Shown: positions 53,321 through 62,938, counted from the first letter of the stretch. The stretch is 64,000 bases of DNA from Helicobacter sp. 'house sparrow 1' (GCF_900199585.1 NZ_FZQY01000004.1:1-64000); one strand, 5' to 3'. Numbers and translations: made by a program. Notes: generated from the sequence alone by a model not told the origin.

Positions 53321-54136
53321 AAAACTTTGCATAAGTAAAACCTACAGTAAAAAACATATTGTTTTTTATATCTGCAGCCTGATCAACTAATGTTGCAAAA
53401 AATGGAATGGAGCATCTGATATGAACCGCATAAAAATCTCTAAATATAAGCCTTAAACCGATATTTGCTCTCATATCAAAGCTAAATGCAGTGGAAGAAA
53501 GTTTCAAACTATAAGAGCCATCAACACTATTAAGCATTTGATTGTAATGAATCACATCAAAACCAAGACCAAGTCCCGCAATAAATCCCACTCCAAAATT
53601 ATCACTATTATAAGCATTCATCACAGCATTAGTATTGAGTGTTGAGGTAATCATAAAGCCTGTAAATTTATTTTCAAGATAACTTGATGCCATCTTGGTA
53701 TTTAAAACCTTATCGTGGATATAGCCAAATTCATAATAATATTCTAATCCAAAGTAACGATTCCACATTGTCATCGCACCAATTTGCGCATTTAGGTTAA
53801 AGGAATTATGAGAAGGAAAATCAAAATATAACCCCAAATCTTTTCCTTTTGGTTTTGAATTTACAAATCCAAGTCCTATACCAGCTAAAAGTCCTGTGCG
53901 TTTTATGTCTTTATTTGGTTGTGAAAAAACTTTACTAGGGATTTTGATATTTTCTTGTGGATTTTTATTTTGTGATGGAATCTCTTGATTATTTTTTAGA
54001 TTCTGAAGCTTTTGTCTGAGTTCTTCATTTTTAATTTGTAATTCTAAAGCCTTATTTTGTGCCTCTAAGTCCTGTAAGGAAGAAGCTAGTAAATACCCCC
54101 CCCCCATAGGCCTAGTAATAATACTATTTTTTGCAT
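53319..54136 (-). CDS. Phase-variable outer-membrane protein, currently out of frame
   Basis: An ATG at 54136 has AAAGGAG just upstream and begins a signal peptide (MQKIVLLLGLWGGG), but a run of ten G (plus-strand C10 at 54096-54105) throws it out of frame, ending at TAG after 16 codons. Adding one G or losing two joins it to the frame that encodes YLLASSLQDLEAQ, a coiled-coil segment and a beta-barrel ending in FTVGFTYAKF. The mature part is about 260 residues. This is the classic slipped-strand switch; the sequenced state is OFF. A weaker internal ATG at 54107 stays in frame but lacks a ribosome site and full signal peptide. Confidence 0.8.
54096..54105. repeat. Homopolymeric C10/G10 tract at the start of an outer-membrane protein gene
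   Basis: Ten consecutive C on the plus strand fall in codons 11-14 of the minus-strand gene starting at 54136. Tracts of this length slip during replication. G8 or G11 would be in frame; G10, as sequenced, is not. Confidence 0.95.
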
Positions 54137-54183
54137 TTTTTCTCCTTTCTTAAAAAAGTAGTATTTTATCCAAAAAATAAGAT

Positions 54184-55116
54184 CTATAGCTGGTGGCTTT
54201 TAAGCCACTCTAGCATATCTTGCAAATATTGCTCTTTATTTGTTTCATTAAAAACCTCATGGCGACACAATGGATAAAGATATAAACTAACATCACTATA
54301 CCCCTGATCACAAATATGTTTATAGGCTCTTTTTGCCCCCTTACCAAATCCTCCACAAGCATCTTCTTTGCCGCTTAAAAATAAAATGGGTAATGTAGTT
54401 TTTTTTACATCAGGATAATCTGAAAAAACCTGTTTTAATCCCTTTAAAAGATTCTCAAAACTATTAAGCGAAAAGATAAATTGACACTTCTTATCATTGT
54501 CATAATCCCTCACTACATCTTTATTGCTACAAATCCAATGTGATGCACTTTTTGGGCTAAGATGATGAAATCTAGAATTAAAATTCCCTAAAACTAAACG
54601 ATTGATAAGCCTTTGCATTTTGGTTTGTAAAAAGCGATTAAAGCTTACTTTTTTTAGAAAAAAACTAAGTCTTGAACCAAAACCTGCAAAGAAATTTGGG
54701 GATGGGGTTCCAGATAGAATCAATGCATCAATTTTATCTTCATAAAGTTGTAAAAAGCGTCTTGATAATAAGGACCCCATGCTATGTCCTAGTAGAATAA
54801 TTTTTACATTTTCATTTTCTTCCCTAATAATTTGATTTAAAGTTAGCATATCTTTTACTGCATTTTCAAAACCATCTTTTCCCATTTCTCCAAGATAGAT
54901 ACCACCACCAATACTATCTCCATGTCCCCTGTGATCATTAATATATACTTTATAACCTGCTTGTGTAAGTCTCTCACATAGCCACTCATATCGTTCTTTA
55001 TGTTCTACCATCCCGTGAGCTATTTGTATAACTTTTTTATTAAAATCTTTTGGAATATAACAATCATAAACAATCTCTCCAAAATCACTTTTAAAGGTTA
55101 ATCCTTTATTTTTCAT
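54184..55116 (-). CDS. Alpha/beta hydrolase, monoacylglycerol lipase-like
   Basis: A 310-residue serine hydrolase. The nucleophile is S112 in GHSMG, the oxyanion region has AHGMVEHKERYEWL and DHRGHGDS, and the histidine is in CRHEVFNE near the C terminus. HGMxEHxxRY matches the lysophospholipase/monoacylglycerol lipase group. No signal peptide is seen. It shares ATGA with the methyltransferase gene, the last of a run with the Mla-type lipid transporter, so a lipid substrate is likely. Confidence 0.82.
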   Translation of the reverse strand: MKNKGLTFKSDFGEIVYDCYIPKDFNKKVIQIAHGMVEHKERYEWLCERLTQAGYKVYINDHRGHGDSIGGGIYLGEMGKDGFENAVKDMLTLNQIIREENENVKIILLGHSMGSLLSRRFLQLYEDKIDALILSGTPSPNFFAGFGSRLSFFLKKVSFNRFLQTKMQRLINRLVLGNFNSRFHHLSPKSASHWICSNKDVVRDYDNDKKCQFIFSLNSFENLLKGLKQVFSDYPDVKKTTLPILFLSGKEDACGGFGKGAKRAYKHICDQGYSDVSLYLYPLCRHEVFNETNKEQYLQDMLEWLKSHQL

Positions 55117-55700
55117 ACCCTCTCTCCCTCTAGCAAAAAGATAATTCCTGCTCCTTGATTGATCTCAATACTTGCACTTTGATAAAAATTTATAAGCTTT
55201 CTGTATCGCAAAATTACAGAATCTAAACTTTCAAAATATCTAACATGAGAAGCAAAATCATAGTTTGGAACAGAAATTATCATCTTTGTTTTTGGTTTAA
55301 ATAATGATAAAAGTTTGAGATCCTCTTCTAAATGTTCCAAAACTTCTAAAATTACAACATAATCAAAACTCTGATCTAAAAGATCTGAATGAAAAATATC
55401 CTCTTTCTTAAAAATAAAATTTTTTAATCTTTTTTGCCTAGCCTGCCTAATTGATTCTTGACTAAAATCAATACTACAATAATGCTTCAATCCATTATCT
55501 TTTAAAAAGCTTGCAAATTGCCCCACTCCACAACCAATATCTAAGATTTTTTTATCTTCTAGACTTCCTATAAAAAGGAGTAGTTTTTCCCAAGATTTTA
55601 AATAGGGAGAACAACTATAATGTTTGAAATAATTACCATTCCACCCACCTGTTTGATACATTTCATCATAGTATCCTGCATCTACTTCTTGTTTTTTCAT
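55113..55700 (-). CDS. Class I SAM-dependent methyltransferase
   Basis: A 195-residue methyltransferase with SAM loop ILDIGCGVGQFASFL, an acidic residue after strand 2 (CSIDFS) and VILEVLEHLEED. The fold is closest to the UbiE/UbiG or small-molecule group; the substrate is not readable. It shares four bases with both neighbours: lipoprotein upstream and lipase downstream. A role on a lipid or membrane molecule is an inference from context only. Confidence 0.75.
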   Translation of the reverse strand: MKKQEVDAGYYDEMYQTGGWNGNYFKHYSCSPYLKSWEKLLLFIGSLEDKKILDIGCGVGQFASFLKDNGLKHYCSIDFSQESIRQARQKRLKNFIFKKEDIFHSDLLDQSFDYVVILEVLEHLEEDLKLLSLFKPKTKMIISVPNYDFASHVRYFESLDSVILRYRKLINFYQSASIEINQGAGIIFLLEGERV

Positions 55701-56248
55701 ATTTTAGTTTCAACTAGTTTTAAAAGCTCATTAATAGAATCTTGGCTAATTTGCTGTAGATCTTGAATACTACCTCCATCTTGAATTTTCTTTACAATCC
55801 CCATATCAACAATTTGAAATCTTTCATTGCTGATTTTATAGGCGAACTCAATACTTGGGTTTTGATCCAAAAATCCTAAAAATAGGATCTCCAAAGAAAC
55901 AAAATAATGAACCTTATTCATACTTGCTTTTTCAAAACTTAAGCATTTTTCATATCCCTGCTTAATTAGCATTGATTGAATCATATCCTTTGGGTGATCC
56001 ACCCACTGGATATCATTATAAATCTCAATCTCACCATTACTCTTTTTTCTAATAATATTTTTATTATTTAATGAAGTAATTGCTGTGATATTTCCGATGC
56101 CTATTGTCTTAAACCGACTGCAGTGCCTAGCATTAATATCTCTTGTATCAAGGTCATAATAGGTTCTTTTTGGTATTTCTGATTTGATCTTTACATCAAC
56201 ACATCCAAAAAATAAAATAAAAACTAAAAATAATATAATTTGCTTCAT
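55697..56248 (-). CDS. Mla-type ABC transport auxiliary lipoprotein
   Basis: A 183-residue lipoprotein with a lipobox FFGC (Cys16) after the signal peptide. The TYYDLD element early in the mature part resembles the PqiC/YmbA-type auxiliary components (DUF330) that work with MCE transporters. Its position, overlapping mlaD by 4 bases, supports a role in outer-membrane contact of the lipid transport system. Confidence 0.7.
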   Translation of the reverse strand: MKQIILFLVFILFFGCVDVKIKSEIPKRTYYDLDTRDINARHCSRFKTIGIGNITAITSLNNKNIIRKKSNGEIEIYNDIQWVDHPKDMIQSMLIKQGYEKCLSFEKASMNKVHYFVSLEILFLGFLDQNPSIEFAYKISNERFQIVDMGIVKKIQDGGSIQDLQQISQDSINELLKLVETKI

Positions 56249-57036
56249 TTCTTTTGTTCCCCAAAAATAGTGTTATAAGGATCCTTTTCAAATTTTTCTA
56301 AAATATTTCCACCTCTTTTAAAAAACTGGTCCATATAGTTTAAGCTTGTATTTAGCCTTATCATAAATGGATTAAGTATCTCTCTAGCATTAAAATCCCC
56401 ATTCTCAACTTGCCGGTTTAAATTTTCTATCAAAGTATTCATATTATTACTCAAAGTTGCAACATTAGCTTGCATATTTTTAAGATTCTGACTTAAAATA
56501 TCAATAGATTCTATGGTATTGGAAATGTGTTGCATATTATTTTCATTCAATAGCAATTTTAAATTTTGTATTAGAAGCATCATATCTTGACTTATTTTAT
56601 CAGCCTTCAAAGAAAGTTTCCCAAAAAAGTTTGGCTCAAAATTTAAAATAGCATCTTTTTCCTCTTTTATAAATTCACCCTGATTATTCTGCCTTAATGA
56701 AAGATAATTTAATCCTGCTAACCCTTGAGAATCCACAACTAAAGTAGAATTTTTACGAATAGGCACAGTCTTTTTTATCTTTACAATAATTTTAACCACT
56801 CCAAGCTTATCTGCCTCAAAACCAATATGATCAATGCTACCTATGGTAATGCCTTTATATCTCACTGGTGTATTAATACCTAATCCAGAAACCTCATTTT
56901 CAGTATAAATCACATAGTTTCTATATTCATTTTTATCAAAGTTAAATCTACCCATAATTACAATAAAAATTACTAGAGCACTTAAAATTGAAAAAAATAC
57001 AATCCCTATAGCTAAAAAGTTTACGCGTCTTTCCAA
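56245..57036 (-). CDS. mlaD: MCE-domain lipid transport protein MlaD
   Basis: A 263-residue protein with one N-terminal membrane helix (about 7-29), an MCE domain (about 38-118, with VRYKGITIGSI and GLAGLNYLSL) and a helical C-terminal tail (about 150-250). MlaD forms a hexameric ring at the inner membrane that binds phospholipid. It overlaps mlaF by 16 bases and is followed by the lipoprotein. The tail is longer than in E. coli MlaD. Confidence 0.87.
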   Translation of the reverse strand: MERRVNFLAIGIVFFSILSALVIFIVIMGRFNFDKNEYRNYVIYTENEVSGLGINTPVRYKGITIGSIDHIGFEADKLGVVKIIVKIKKTVPIRKNSTLVVDSQGLAGLNYLSLRQNNQGEFIKEEKDAILNFEPNFFGKLSLKADKISQDMMLLIQNLKLLLNENNMQHISNTIESIDILSQNLKNMQANVATLSNNMNTLIENLNRQVENGDFNAREILNPFMIRLNTSLNYMDQFFKRGGNILEKFEKDPYNTIFGEQKK

Positions 57037-57794
57037 AATCTTTCTCCTCTTGTGCTATTAAATAGGTTGTCCTTGCAAATTCCATTTCTTGCAACTTGTT
57101 CTGAAAACTCCTTTAATGTTCCCTTGAACTCAATTCCTCCATCTTTTAATAAAATAAATCTATCTACCATATCTTTTATTGTGTCTAGATCATGCGTTAC
57201 AATCACCACACTAAAAGGATTTGTCTCTTTTAGCTCTAAAATCAAATCATCAAATCTCCCTGCACTCAATGGATCAAGACCACTTGTTGGTTCATCTAAA
57301 AATAAAATTTCAGGATTTAAAATCATTGCCCTTGCAAGCCCCACTCTTTTTTTCATCCCTCCACTTAATTCATAAGGATACAAATTAAAGGCCTTTCTAC
57401 TAAGACCCACTCTATCTAGCCACATTTTAGAAACTTCCTTAATAACATTTTTTGGATAATTACTATATTCTTCAAGCATAATACCTACATTTTCTAAAAC
57501 ACTTAAAGAGCTAAATAAGGCGCCAAATTGGAATAAAACACCACAACGATTCAAAATTCTACTCCGATCTAAAAGATCAAGCTTGCAAATATCTTGACCA
57601 AAAATTTTAATTTCACCCGAAATTGGCTGATTTAGCATAATCATATTGGCTAATAATGTGCTCTTTCCACTCCCACTGCCACCGAGTATTGCAAAACTTT
57701 CTCCCTTATAAACTTCAAAATCAATACTATTGTGAATGATCATATCACCATATGCTGTAGTTAGGTTTTTAACCTCAATAACTTTCTCTCTCAC
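57021..57794 (-). CDS. mlaF: Lipid transport ATP-binding protein MlaF
   Basis: A 257-residue ABC ATPase powering the MlaE permease. Walker A is GGSGSGKST at 38-46, the signature is LSGGMKKRVGLARA and Walker B is ILFLDEPTSGLDP. The LSGGM form is typical of Mla/Ttg2A ATPases. It overlaps mlaE and mlaD. H. pylori HP1465 is the likely counterpart. Confidence 0.9.
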   Translation of the reverse strand: MREKVIEVKNLTTAYGDMIIHNSIDFEVYKGESFAILGGSGSGKSTLLANMIMLNQPISGEIKIFGQDICKLDLLDRSRILNRCGVLFQFGALFSSLSVLENVGIMLEEYSNYPKNVIKEVSKMWLDRVGLSRKAFNLYPYELSGGMKKRVGLARAMILNPEILFLDEPTSGLDPLSAGRFDDLILELKETNPFSVVIVTHDLDTIKDMVDRFILLKDGGIEFKGTLKEFSEQVARNGICKDNLFNSTRGERFWKDA

Positions 57795-58912
57795 ATATCC
57801 AACCTTGTGAAAATAATAGAAAAAATAGCATTAATAAAAATAATCCAAAAAAGAGCATTTACAACACTAATAGTTGTAAACTTTCCTACCTGCTCTGTAT
57901 CTCCTCTTACTTGAAGCCCTCTAAAACAACCAACTAGAGCAATTGCTCCTCCAAAAAATGGTGCCTTGATGATACCCACTAAAAAATTATTCCAACCAAC
58001 AGTTTCATAAAATCTCTCGGCATATTGCAAAAAGCTTACACCCAATTGCGATTTAATAGCTATCATCCCAGCAAAAATACTTGCAGCATCAGCCAAAAAT
58101 ACCATTAAGGGCATAACAACTACTAGGGCTAAAAATCTAGGAACTACCAAGAAATCCATCAAATTAAAATTCATCACGCGCATTGCATTACTTTCTTCTG
58201 TAATATTCATAACCCCAATTTGTGCGGTAAAACTTGATGCGCTTCTACCAGCTAAAACAAGTGCCAAAACAAAAGGCCCCATCTCTCTTAATGATAATTT
58301 TGCAGTCATATCTACACTCAAAAGGGGTGCCCCCATTGCTTCAAGTTGAATAGCTCCTTGTAGAGTGATAGCACCACCCACAATAAAAGCAGTCAATAAT
58401 GCCACTGGCAATGCTCTAAAACCTGCTTCATTTAAGTGATATAAGAAGGATTTCCAACGAAAACGCTTAGGTTCCAAAATACTAAGGTAAATACAAAATA
58501 GCATCAAACCAAAAAAATTTAAAAAATCTACAAAATCTCTTATAAAACTATAAATACGATTTCTAAAAGCTCCACAAATAGATATTAATATGTTTTGTTG
58601 TTTGGGGTTTGCATCCTTTGATGGCATATAAAGTTTATTAAAATCAGCAATTGCCAATTTAACTATGTCGCTTGCATTTCTATATTCCTCTACTTTTGCA
58701 TTCAGGAATAAAAAAGTGATGGAAATTAAATCTATTTTTTTTATTTGAGAAAAATCTAATATTATGGAATTATGTTTTTTTGCTTCATTCTCATAATTTT
58801 TTAGAATCTTTTTTGGAGTATAAAAATCCCATACACCTTTGATAAAAAATATTACCTGATTACCTTGTATATTAACTTCAAATCCACTACTAGATAGCAT
58901 TAACTCGCTCAT
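57791..58912 (-). CDS. mlaE: Lipid transport permease MlaE with N-terminal STAS domain
   Basis: A 373-residue protein. Residues 1-105 form a STAS-like domain (IILDFSQIKKIDLISITFLFL) that corresponds to the separate MlaB subunit in E. coli, so MlaB and MlaE are fused here. The membrane part (about 130-373) has family motifs ALPVALLTAFIVGGAITLQGA and LREMGPFVLALVLAGRSASSFTAQIG. It is the first gene of a six-gene, overlapping operon. Confidence 0.88.
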   Translation of the reverse strand: MSELMLSSSGFEVNIQGNQVIFFIKGVWDFYTPKKILKNYENEAKKHNSIILDFSQIKKIDLISITFLFLNAKVEEYRNASDIVKLAIADFNKLYMPSKDANPKQQNILISICGAFRNRIYSFIRDFVDFLNFFGLMLFCIYLSILEPKRFRWKSFLYHLNEAGFRALPVALLTAFIVGGAITLQGAIQLEAMGAPLLSVDMTAKLSLREMGPFVLALVLAGRSASSFTAQIGVMNITEESNAMRVMNFNLMDFLVVPRFLALVVVMPLMVFLADAASIFAGMIAIKSQLGVSFLQYAERFYETVGWNNFLVGIIKAPFFGGAIALVGCFRGLQVRGDTEQVGKFTTISVVNALFWIIFINAIFSIIFTRLDM

Positions 58913-58965
58913 TTTTGGATAAGATTATAGCAGAAGTTATAAAAAGAAGTTGCATAGCAAACTAA

Positions 58966-59649
58966 ATGAATGGGGTTATGAGGATTTTATTTTTTCTATT
59001 TTTTTTATGTATTTTTTTTGGATATTCCAATGATGCCTATGAAGAATATGACAATGTCTTTGCTTCTGAAGATGTTAGGCAGGTTTATGAAGAACAAAAA
59101 TTGGTAAAGCAAAAAAGTGGAAAATATTTAGCCATTAGTCTGGGAACCTCTTATCAGAGAGTTGCAAGATTTATTGCCAATCCAAATGATGGGTCATATA
59201 TCCCTATTGTCTTAGGACTAAAAACTGGGGCGCAAAGTTTTTTTACAAAAAATATTGGGATTAGGGGATTTTTTGCATTTGATACCTATACAAAAGTTGG
59301 AATGGGTAAAAAAGAAGGTTCTCCTACAGCTTTTTTTGGTTTCTTTTCTCTAGGAATTGATGCAATTGCTGAATTTGCGATCACAAAAAGTCAGAAGAAT
59401 TTTTTGGGAGGTTTTTTTGGTATAGGTTTTGGTGGAGTTTTATATACAGACAGCCAAAACTATCGAGGATTTAAGAATATGTTTATATCTGGGGGCTTTA
59501 TCGTAGAAGCTGGCTTGGAACTTACACTTATGATTAAACACCGTATCGCCATAGGGGCAAAGGTTACACCTATACAAAAAAATATCTCACAATCCATTGT
59601 AGAACGAACTGATATCCTACCTTTTGTAAGTTATCAATATCAATTTTAA
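58966..59649 (+). CDS. Outer-membrane beta-barrel protein
   Basis: A 227-residue protein with a signal peptide (about 1-21) rich in phenylalanine, an acidic linker, then barrel strands such as YLAISLGTSYQRV and FFGFFSLGIDAI, ending in PFVSYQYQF with the terminal Phe used by the BAM complex. The signal-peptide coding region has two T8 runs (58999-59006, 59012-59019). ATG at 58978 is an alternative start; neither has a strong ribosome site. A -10-like TATAAA lies at 58938-58943. Confidence 0.7.
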   Translation: MNGVMRILFFLFFLCIFFGYSNDAYEEYDNVFASEDVRQVYEEQKLVKQKSGKYLAISLGTSYQRVARFIANPNDGSYIPIVLGLKTGAQSFFTKNIGIRGFFAFDTYTKVGMGKKEGSPTAFFGFFSLGIDAIAEFAITKSQKNFLGGFFGIGFGGVLYTDSQNYRGFKNMFISGGFIVEAGLELTLMIKHRIAIGAKVTPIQKNISQSIVERTDILPFVSYQYQF

Positions 59650-59682
59650 GATAAGATCAAAAATCCTAATTGATTAAAAATT

Positions 59683-59713
59683 ATAAAATGACTACTTGTA
59701 GCAGTCATTTTAT
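59683..59713. terminator. Bidirectional terminator between the outer-membrane protein gene and glmS
   Basis: An 11-bp stem (ATAAAATGACT at 59683-59693 with 59703-59713) closes a 9-base loop. A-rich and T-rich ends make it usable from both strands. It lies between two convergent genes; the remaining spacer up to 59815 shows nothing else of note. Confidence 0.65.
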
Positions 59714-59815
59714 GCCTTGCTCTATAAACCCTTGTAGGGCTTACCCTATATCTTCTTATATAAACACTTAAAAAATAATCTCTGAAGTCCTTACATAATT
59801 TAGCTTATATTTAAT

Positions 59816-61603
59816 TTACTCGACTGTCACGCTTTTTGCTAAATTTCTTGGCATATCCACATCATTACCTAGTTTGATTGCAATTTCTAATGCTAGAATC
59901 TGTAGCACCACCATCATTGAAAAAAACTCTTCCATATATCCTTTTGCCTTTGGAATAAAAACCATATCATCTGCTACTTCACAATATTGAGAGCTTACCA
60001 CACAAATTGTCGCATCCCTTGCGCTTAATTCTTCAACATTGCTTTTAACTTTTTCAAATAAAAGATGCTCTGGCATTAATGCAATTGTAAAAAGATGAGA
60101 ATCTGCTAAGGCAATAGGTCCATGTTTCATTTCACCACTTGCATAGCCCTCAGCATGAAGATAACTAATTTCTTTTAACTTTAATGCTCCCTCTAACGCT
60201 AATGGATAAAATACATCTCTGCCAATGAAAAAAAATCCATGTCCGTGTAAATAGCGCTTTGATAAGCGCTTGATTCTTTCGTGTGTTTTAGAATCTACCT
60301 TCGTTGCTTTTACTGCCCTTAACATCTCTTGAATTTGAGACTTGATTTCTAAGGAAGTCATTAGCCCTCTTATTTGTGCAATGAAAACTCCCAAAATCCA
60401 TAAAATTAAGACTTGAGAGGCAAAAGCCTTTGTGCTTGCAACTCCCTTTTCTATACCTACACGAGTTAAAATTACTCTATCACTATCTCTTACAATAGAA
60501 CTATTATCTACATTGCAAATTGCCAATGTTTTTAATCCATACTTTTTTACAAGTTTAAGAGCTTCAAGTGTATCTGCAGTTTCTCCGCTTTGAGATATTG
60601 CAATAAAAAGCTCATCTTCTTGAGTTACAAAGTTTCCATAACGAAACTCACTTGCGATCATAACATTTACTCTTATTTTTGCAATTCTCTCTAAAAGATA
60701 CTTACCAACCATTGCCGAATGATAGCTTGTCCCACAAGCACAAATTGTAATTGATTTTATATCCTTTAAAAAATCTTCATCTAAATTTTCTAAAGCAATT
60801 TTCTCTTCACTCACCCTTCCTATCATTGTCTCTAATAACACATTATGTTGCTCATAGATCTCTTTTTCCATAAAATAACGATAGCCATCTTTTTGTGCAA
60901 AAGATTTATTGGTATTTAATAGCTGGATATTCTTTAATTTCTCAAAATCTCCCTCTTGCATAAATCCAAACTCACCATCTTCAAGATAAACAACCTCTTT
61001 TGCAAGTCCAATCAAAGGAGTATCTGAACTTGAAAAATAAATTCCTCCTTCACCTTTAGCGATAATAAGTGGAGATCCATTTTTTGCATAAAAGACTTTT
61101 GTAGGATCTTTTTTAGTAATGAGTAAAATTGCATAAGCGCCTTTAATTTTTTTTATAGTTTCTTTGAAAGCTTCAAAAGCGGTTTCATAATGTTTTAAAT
61201 TTTCTTCAAAAAGATGCACGATTACTTCTGTATCAGTTTGTGATAAGAAATGATGACCCTTTAGTTGCAAATCTTCTTTAATCTCTTGGTAATTTTCAAT
61301 AATTCCATTATGCACTACATTACTAAATTCTGCAATATGTGGATGAGCATTTGCTTCTGTAGGCTTTCCGTGTGTAGCCCATCTTGTATGCCCTATTCCC
61401 ACTCCAAAATCTTTGGTTTCAAAATCCTTAGTTTTATTTTCAAGGTTTATAATTTTTCCAACAGTCTTAAATGTAAAGAGATCTTGATTCTGCAATACTG
61501 CAATTCCAGCACTATCATAACCTCTATATTCTAATTCTTTTAATCCATTAAGTAAAACTTCTTTAATCTCATTCTTACCTATATAGCCTACAATCCCACA
61601 CAT
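59816..61603 (-). CDS. glmS: Glutamine-fructose-6-phosphate aminotransferase GlmS
   Basis: A 595-residue enzyme that makes glucosamine-6-phosphate for peptidoglycan and LPS. The N-terminal amidotransferase uses Cys2 (MCGIVGYIG) after Met removal. Two SIS domains follow (ICACGTSYHSAMVGKYL and GRDVFYPLALEGALKLKEIS), and the C terminus ends in PRNLAKSVTVE. No glmS ribozyme is visible upstream. Confidence 0.96.
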   Translation of the reverse strand: MCGIVGYIGKNEIKEVLLNGLKELEYRGYDSAGIAVLQNQDLFTFKTVGKIINLENKTKDFETKDFGVGIGHTRWATHGKPTEANAHPHIAEFSNVVHNGIIENYQEIKEDLQLKGHHFLSQTDTEVIVHLFEENLKHYETAFEAFKETIKKIKGAYAILLITKKDPTKVFYAKNGSPLIIAKGEGGIYFSSSDTPLIGLAKEVVYLEDGEFGFMQEGDFEKLKNIQLLNTNKSFAQKDGYRYFMEKEIYEQHNVLLETMIGRVSEEKIALENLDEDFLKDIKSITICACGTSYHSAMVGKYLLERIAKIRVNVMIASEFRYGNFVTQEDELFIAISQSGETADTLEALKLVKKYGLKTLAICNVDNSSIVRDSDRVILTRVGIEKGVASTKAFASQVLILWILGVFIAQIRGLMTSLEIKSQIQEMLRAVKATKVDSKTHERIKRLSKRYLHGHGFFFIGRDVFYPLALEGALKLKEISYLHAEGYASGEMKHGPIALADSHLFTIALMPEHLLFEKVKSNVEELSARDATICVVSSQYCEVADDMVFIPKAKGYMEEFFSMMVVLQILALEIAIKLGNDVDMPRNLAKSVTVE

Positions 61604-61662
61604 TGATTTTAACTCCCAAAAAACTTATAATGCATTTTATCATAATCAGGGAGATAACTTAA

Positions 61663-62358
61663 ATGGATAGAATTCTTATCCGAGATGAGTGGAAAGAATT
61701 ACTAAAAGAAGAATTTAATAAACCCTATTTTTATAAAATTAAAGAAAAATACATTCAAGCAAAAAAGCAAGGACAAATTGTTTTTCCTCCAGCAAAACTC
61801 ACTTTCAATGCTCTAAATCTTACCCCTCCTCATAAGGTCAAGATAGTGATACTAGGGCAAGACCCCTATCACGGAAGTATAATAGTAAATCACCAAGAAA
61901 TTCCTCAAGCAATGGGACTTAGCTTTTCAGTCCCAAGAGGAGTACCTATTCCTCCAAGCTTGAAAAATATTTATAAGGAATTAGAACAGAGTGTGAATTT
62001 TGTCGCTCCAAACCACGGGGATTTAAGTAAATGGGCTAAAAATGGTATCTTACTCTTAAATGCAATTTTTAGTGTTCAAAAAGGGAATCCTGCTTCACAT
62101 CAAAACTTTGGTTGGGAAGAATTCAGTGATGCTATTATTAAAGCTATCTCTAGTCATCTAAGTGGAGTTGTCTTTATGCTATGGGGAAATTTTGCAAAGA
62201 AAAAAGCTTCTCTTATAGACACAAGTAAGCATACAATTATTATGGCACCTCATCCAAGCCCTCTTGCAAAAGGCTTTGTAGGAAGTGGTGTTTTTAAAGA
62301 TGCAAACCTTGCCCTTAAAAAATACAATAAAGAATCTATGGATTGGGGATTGGATTAA
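61663..62358 (+). CDS. ung: Uracil-DNA glycosylase, family 1
   Basis: A 231-residue base-excision enzyme that removes uracil from DNA. The water-activating motif GQDPYHG has D67, and the C-terminal HPSP loop is in MAPHPSPLAKGF. Length is standard. It stands alone between glmS and the HbpS-like gene. Confidence 0.95.
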   Translation: MDRILIRDEWKELLKEEFNKPYFYKIKEKYIQAKKQGQIVFPPAKLTFNALNLTPPHKVKIVILGQDPYHGSIIVNHQEIPQAMGLSFSVPRGVPIPPSLKNIYKELEQSVNFVAPNHGDLSKWAKNGILLLNAIFSVQKGNPASHQNFGWEEFSDAIIKAISSHLSGVVFMLWGNFAKKKASLIDTSKHTIIMAPHPSPLAKGFVGSGVFKDANLALKKYNKESMDWGLD

Positions 62359-62376
62359 AGATTAGTTATGAAGTTT

Positions 62377-62859
62377 TTATTCCCCTAAAAACATTTGAAT
62401 ACTATCAATTCCAATTTGTGCACATTTTTCATCAAGACGACCATCCAAAGCCCCATCTACACCAATACCGCCAACAACAAAATTATCTACTACAATGGGC
62501 AATCCACCTTCAATAAATACAAAATTATCATTAAGATTTATAAGTCTCTCTGATGCCTTTGTTTCTTCTATATTTTGAACGATTACAGAAGTAGGATTTT
62601 TCATTGACATCGCAGTATATGCCTTTTTAAAGCTAGCCTGCAATGTATGAGTTCCTGCTTCTTCATTTTTTATCACTACTAAAGTATTTCCTCTATTATC
62701 AACCACAGTCACAGTAACAGCATAACCATCATTTTTGCATTGTTTCATACTTTCCTGTGCAGCTCTAATTGCTAAATCAGTTGTTAAAACAGGATATTGT
62801 GGAAGTGCAGCAAATATGCATCCCAAAAAAACAAAGTTTAACACTAAAAATTTTCTCAT
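62377..62859 (-). CDS. Exported GlcG/HbpS-family protein
   Basis: A protein of about 160 residues from ATG at 62859, which has AAGGG about 6 bases upstream; the frame opens at 62886, inside the likely promoter. It has a signal peptide (about 1-21) and a DUF336 (GlcG/HbpS) fold with VTVTVVDNRGNTLVVIKNE and a glycine-rich GGIGVDGALDGRLDEKCA end. Family members bind heme or cobalamin-like cofactors. The neighbouring TonB-dependent receptor makes a heme or iron role possible. Confidence 0.75.
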   Translation of the reverse strand: MRKFLVLNFVFLGCIFAALPQYPVLTTDLAIRAAQESMKQCKNDGYAVTVTVVDNRGNTLVVIKNEEAGTHTLQASFKKAYTAMSMKNPTSVIVQNIEETKASERLINLNDNFVFIEGGLPIVVDNFVVGGIGVDGALDGRLDEKCAQIGIDSIQMFLGE

Positions 62860-62938
62860 CACAACCCTTAAAAATATAATATGCAAATATTATAAGGAAT
62901 TTTCTTTTAATTTCAAAATTAATAATGTTTTGCTTGTG

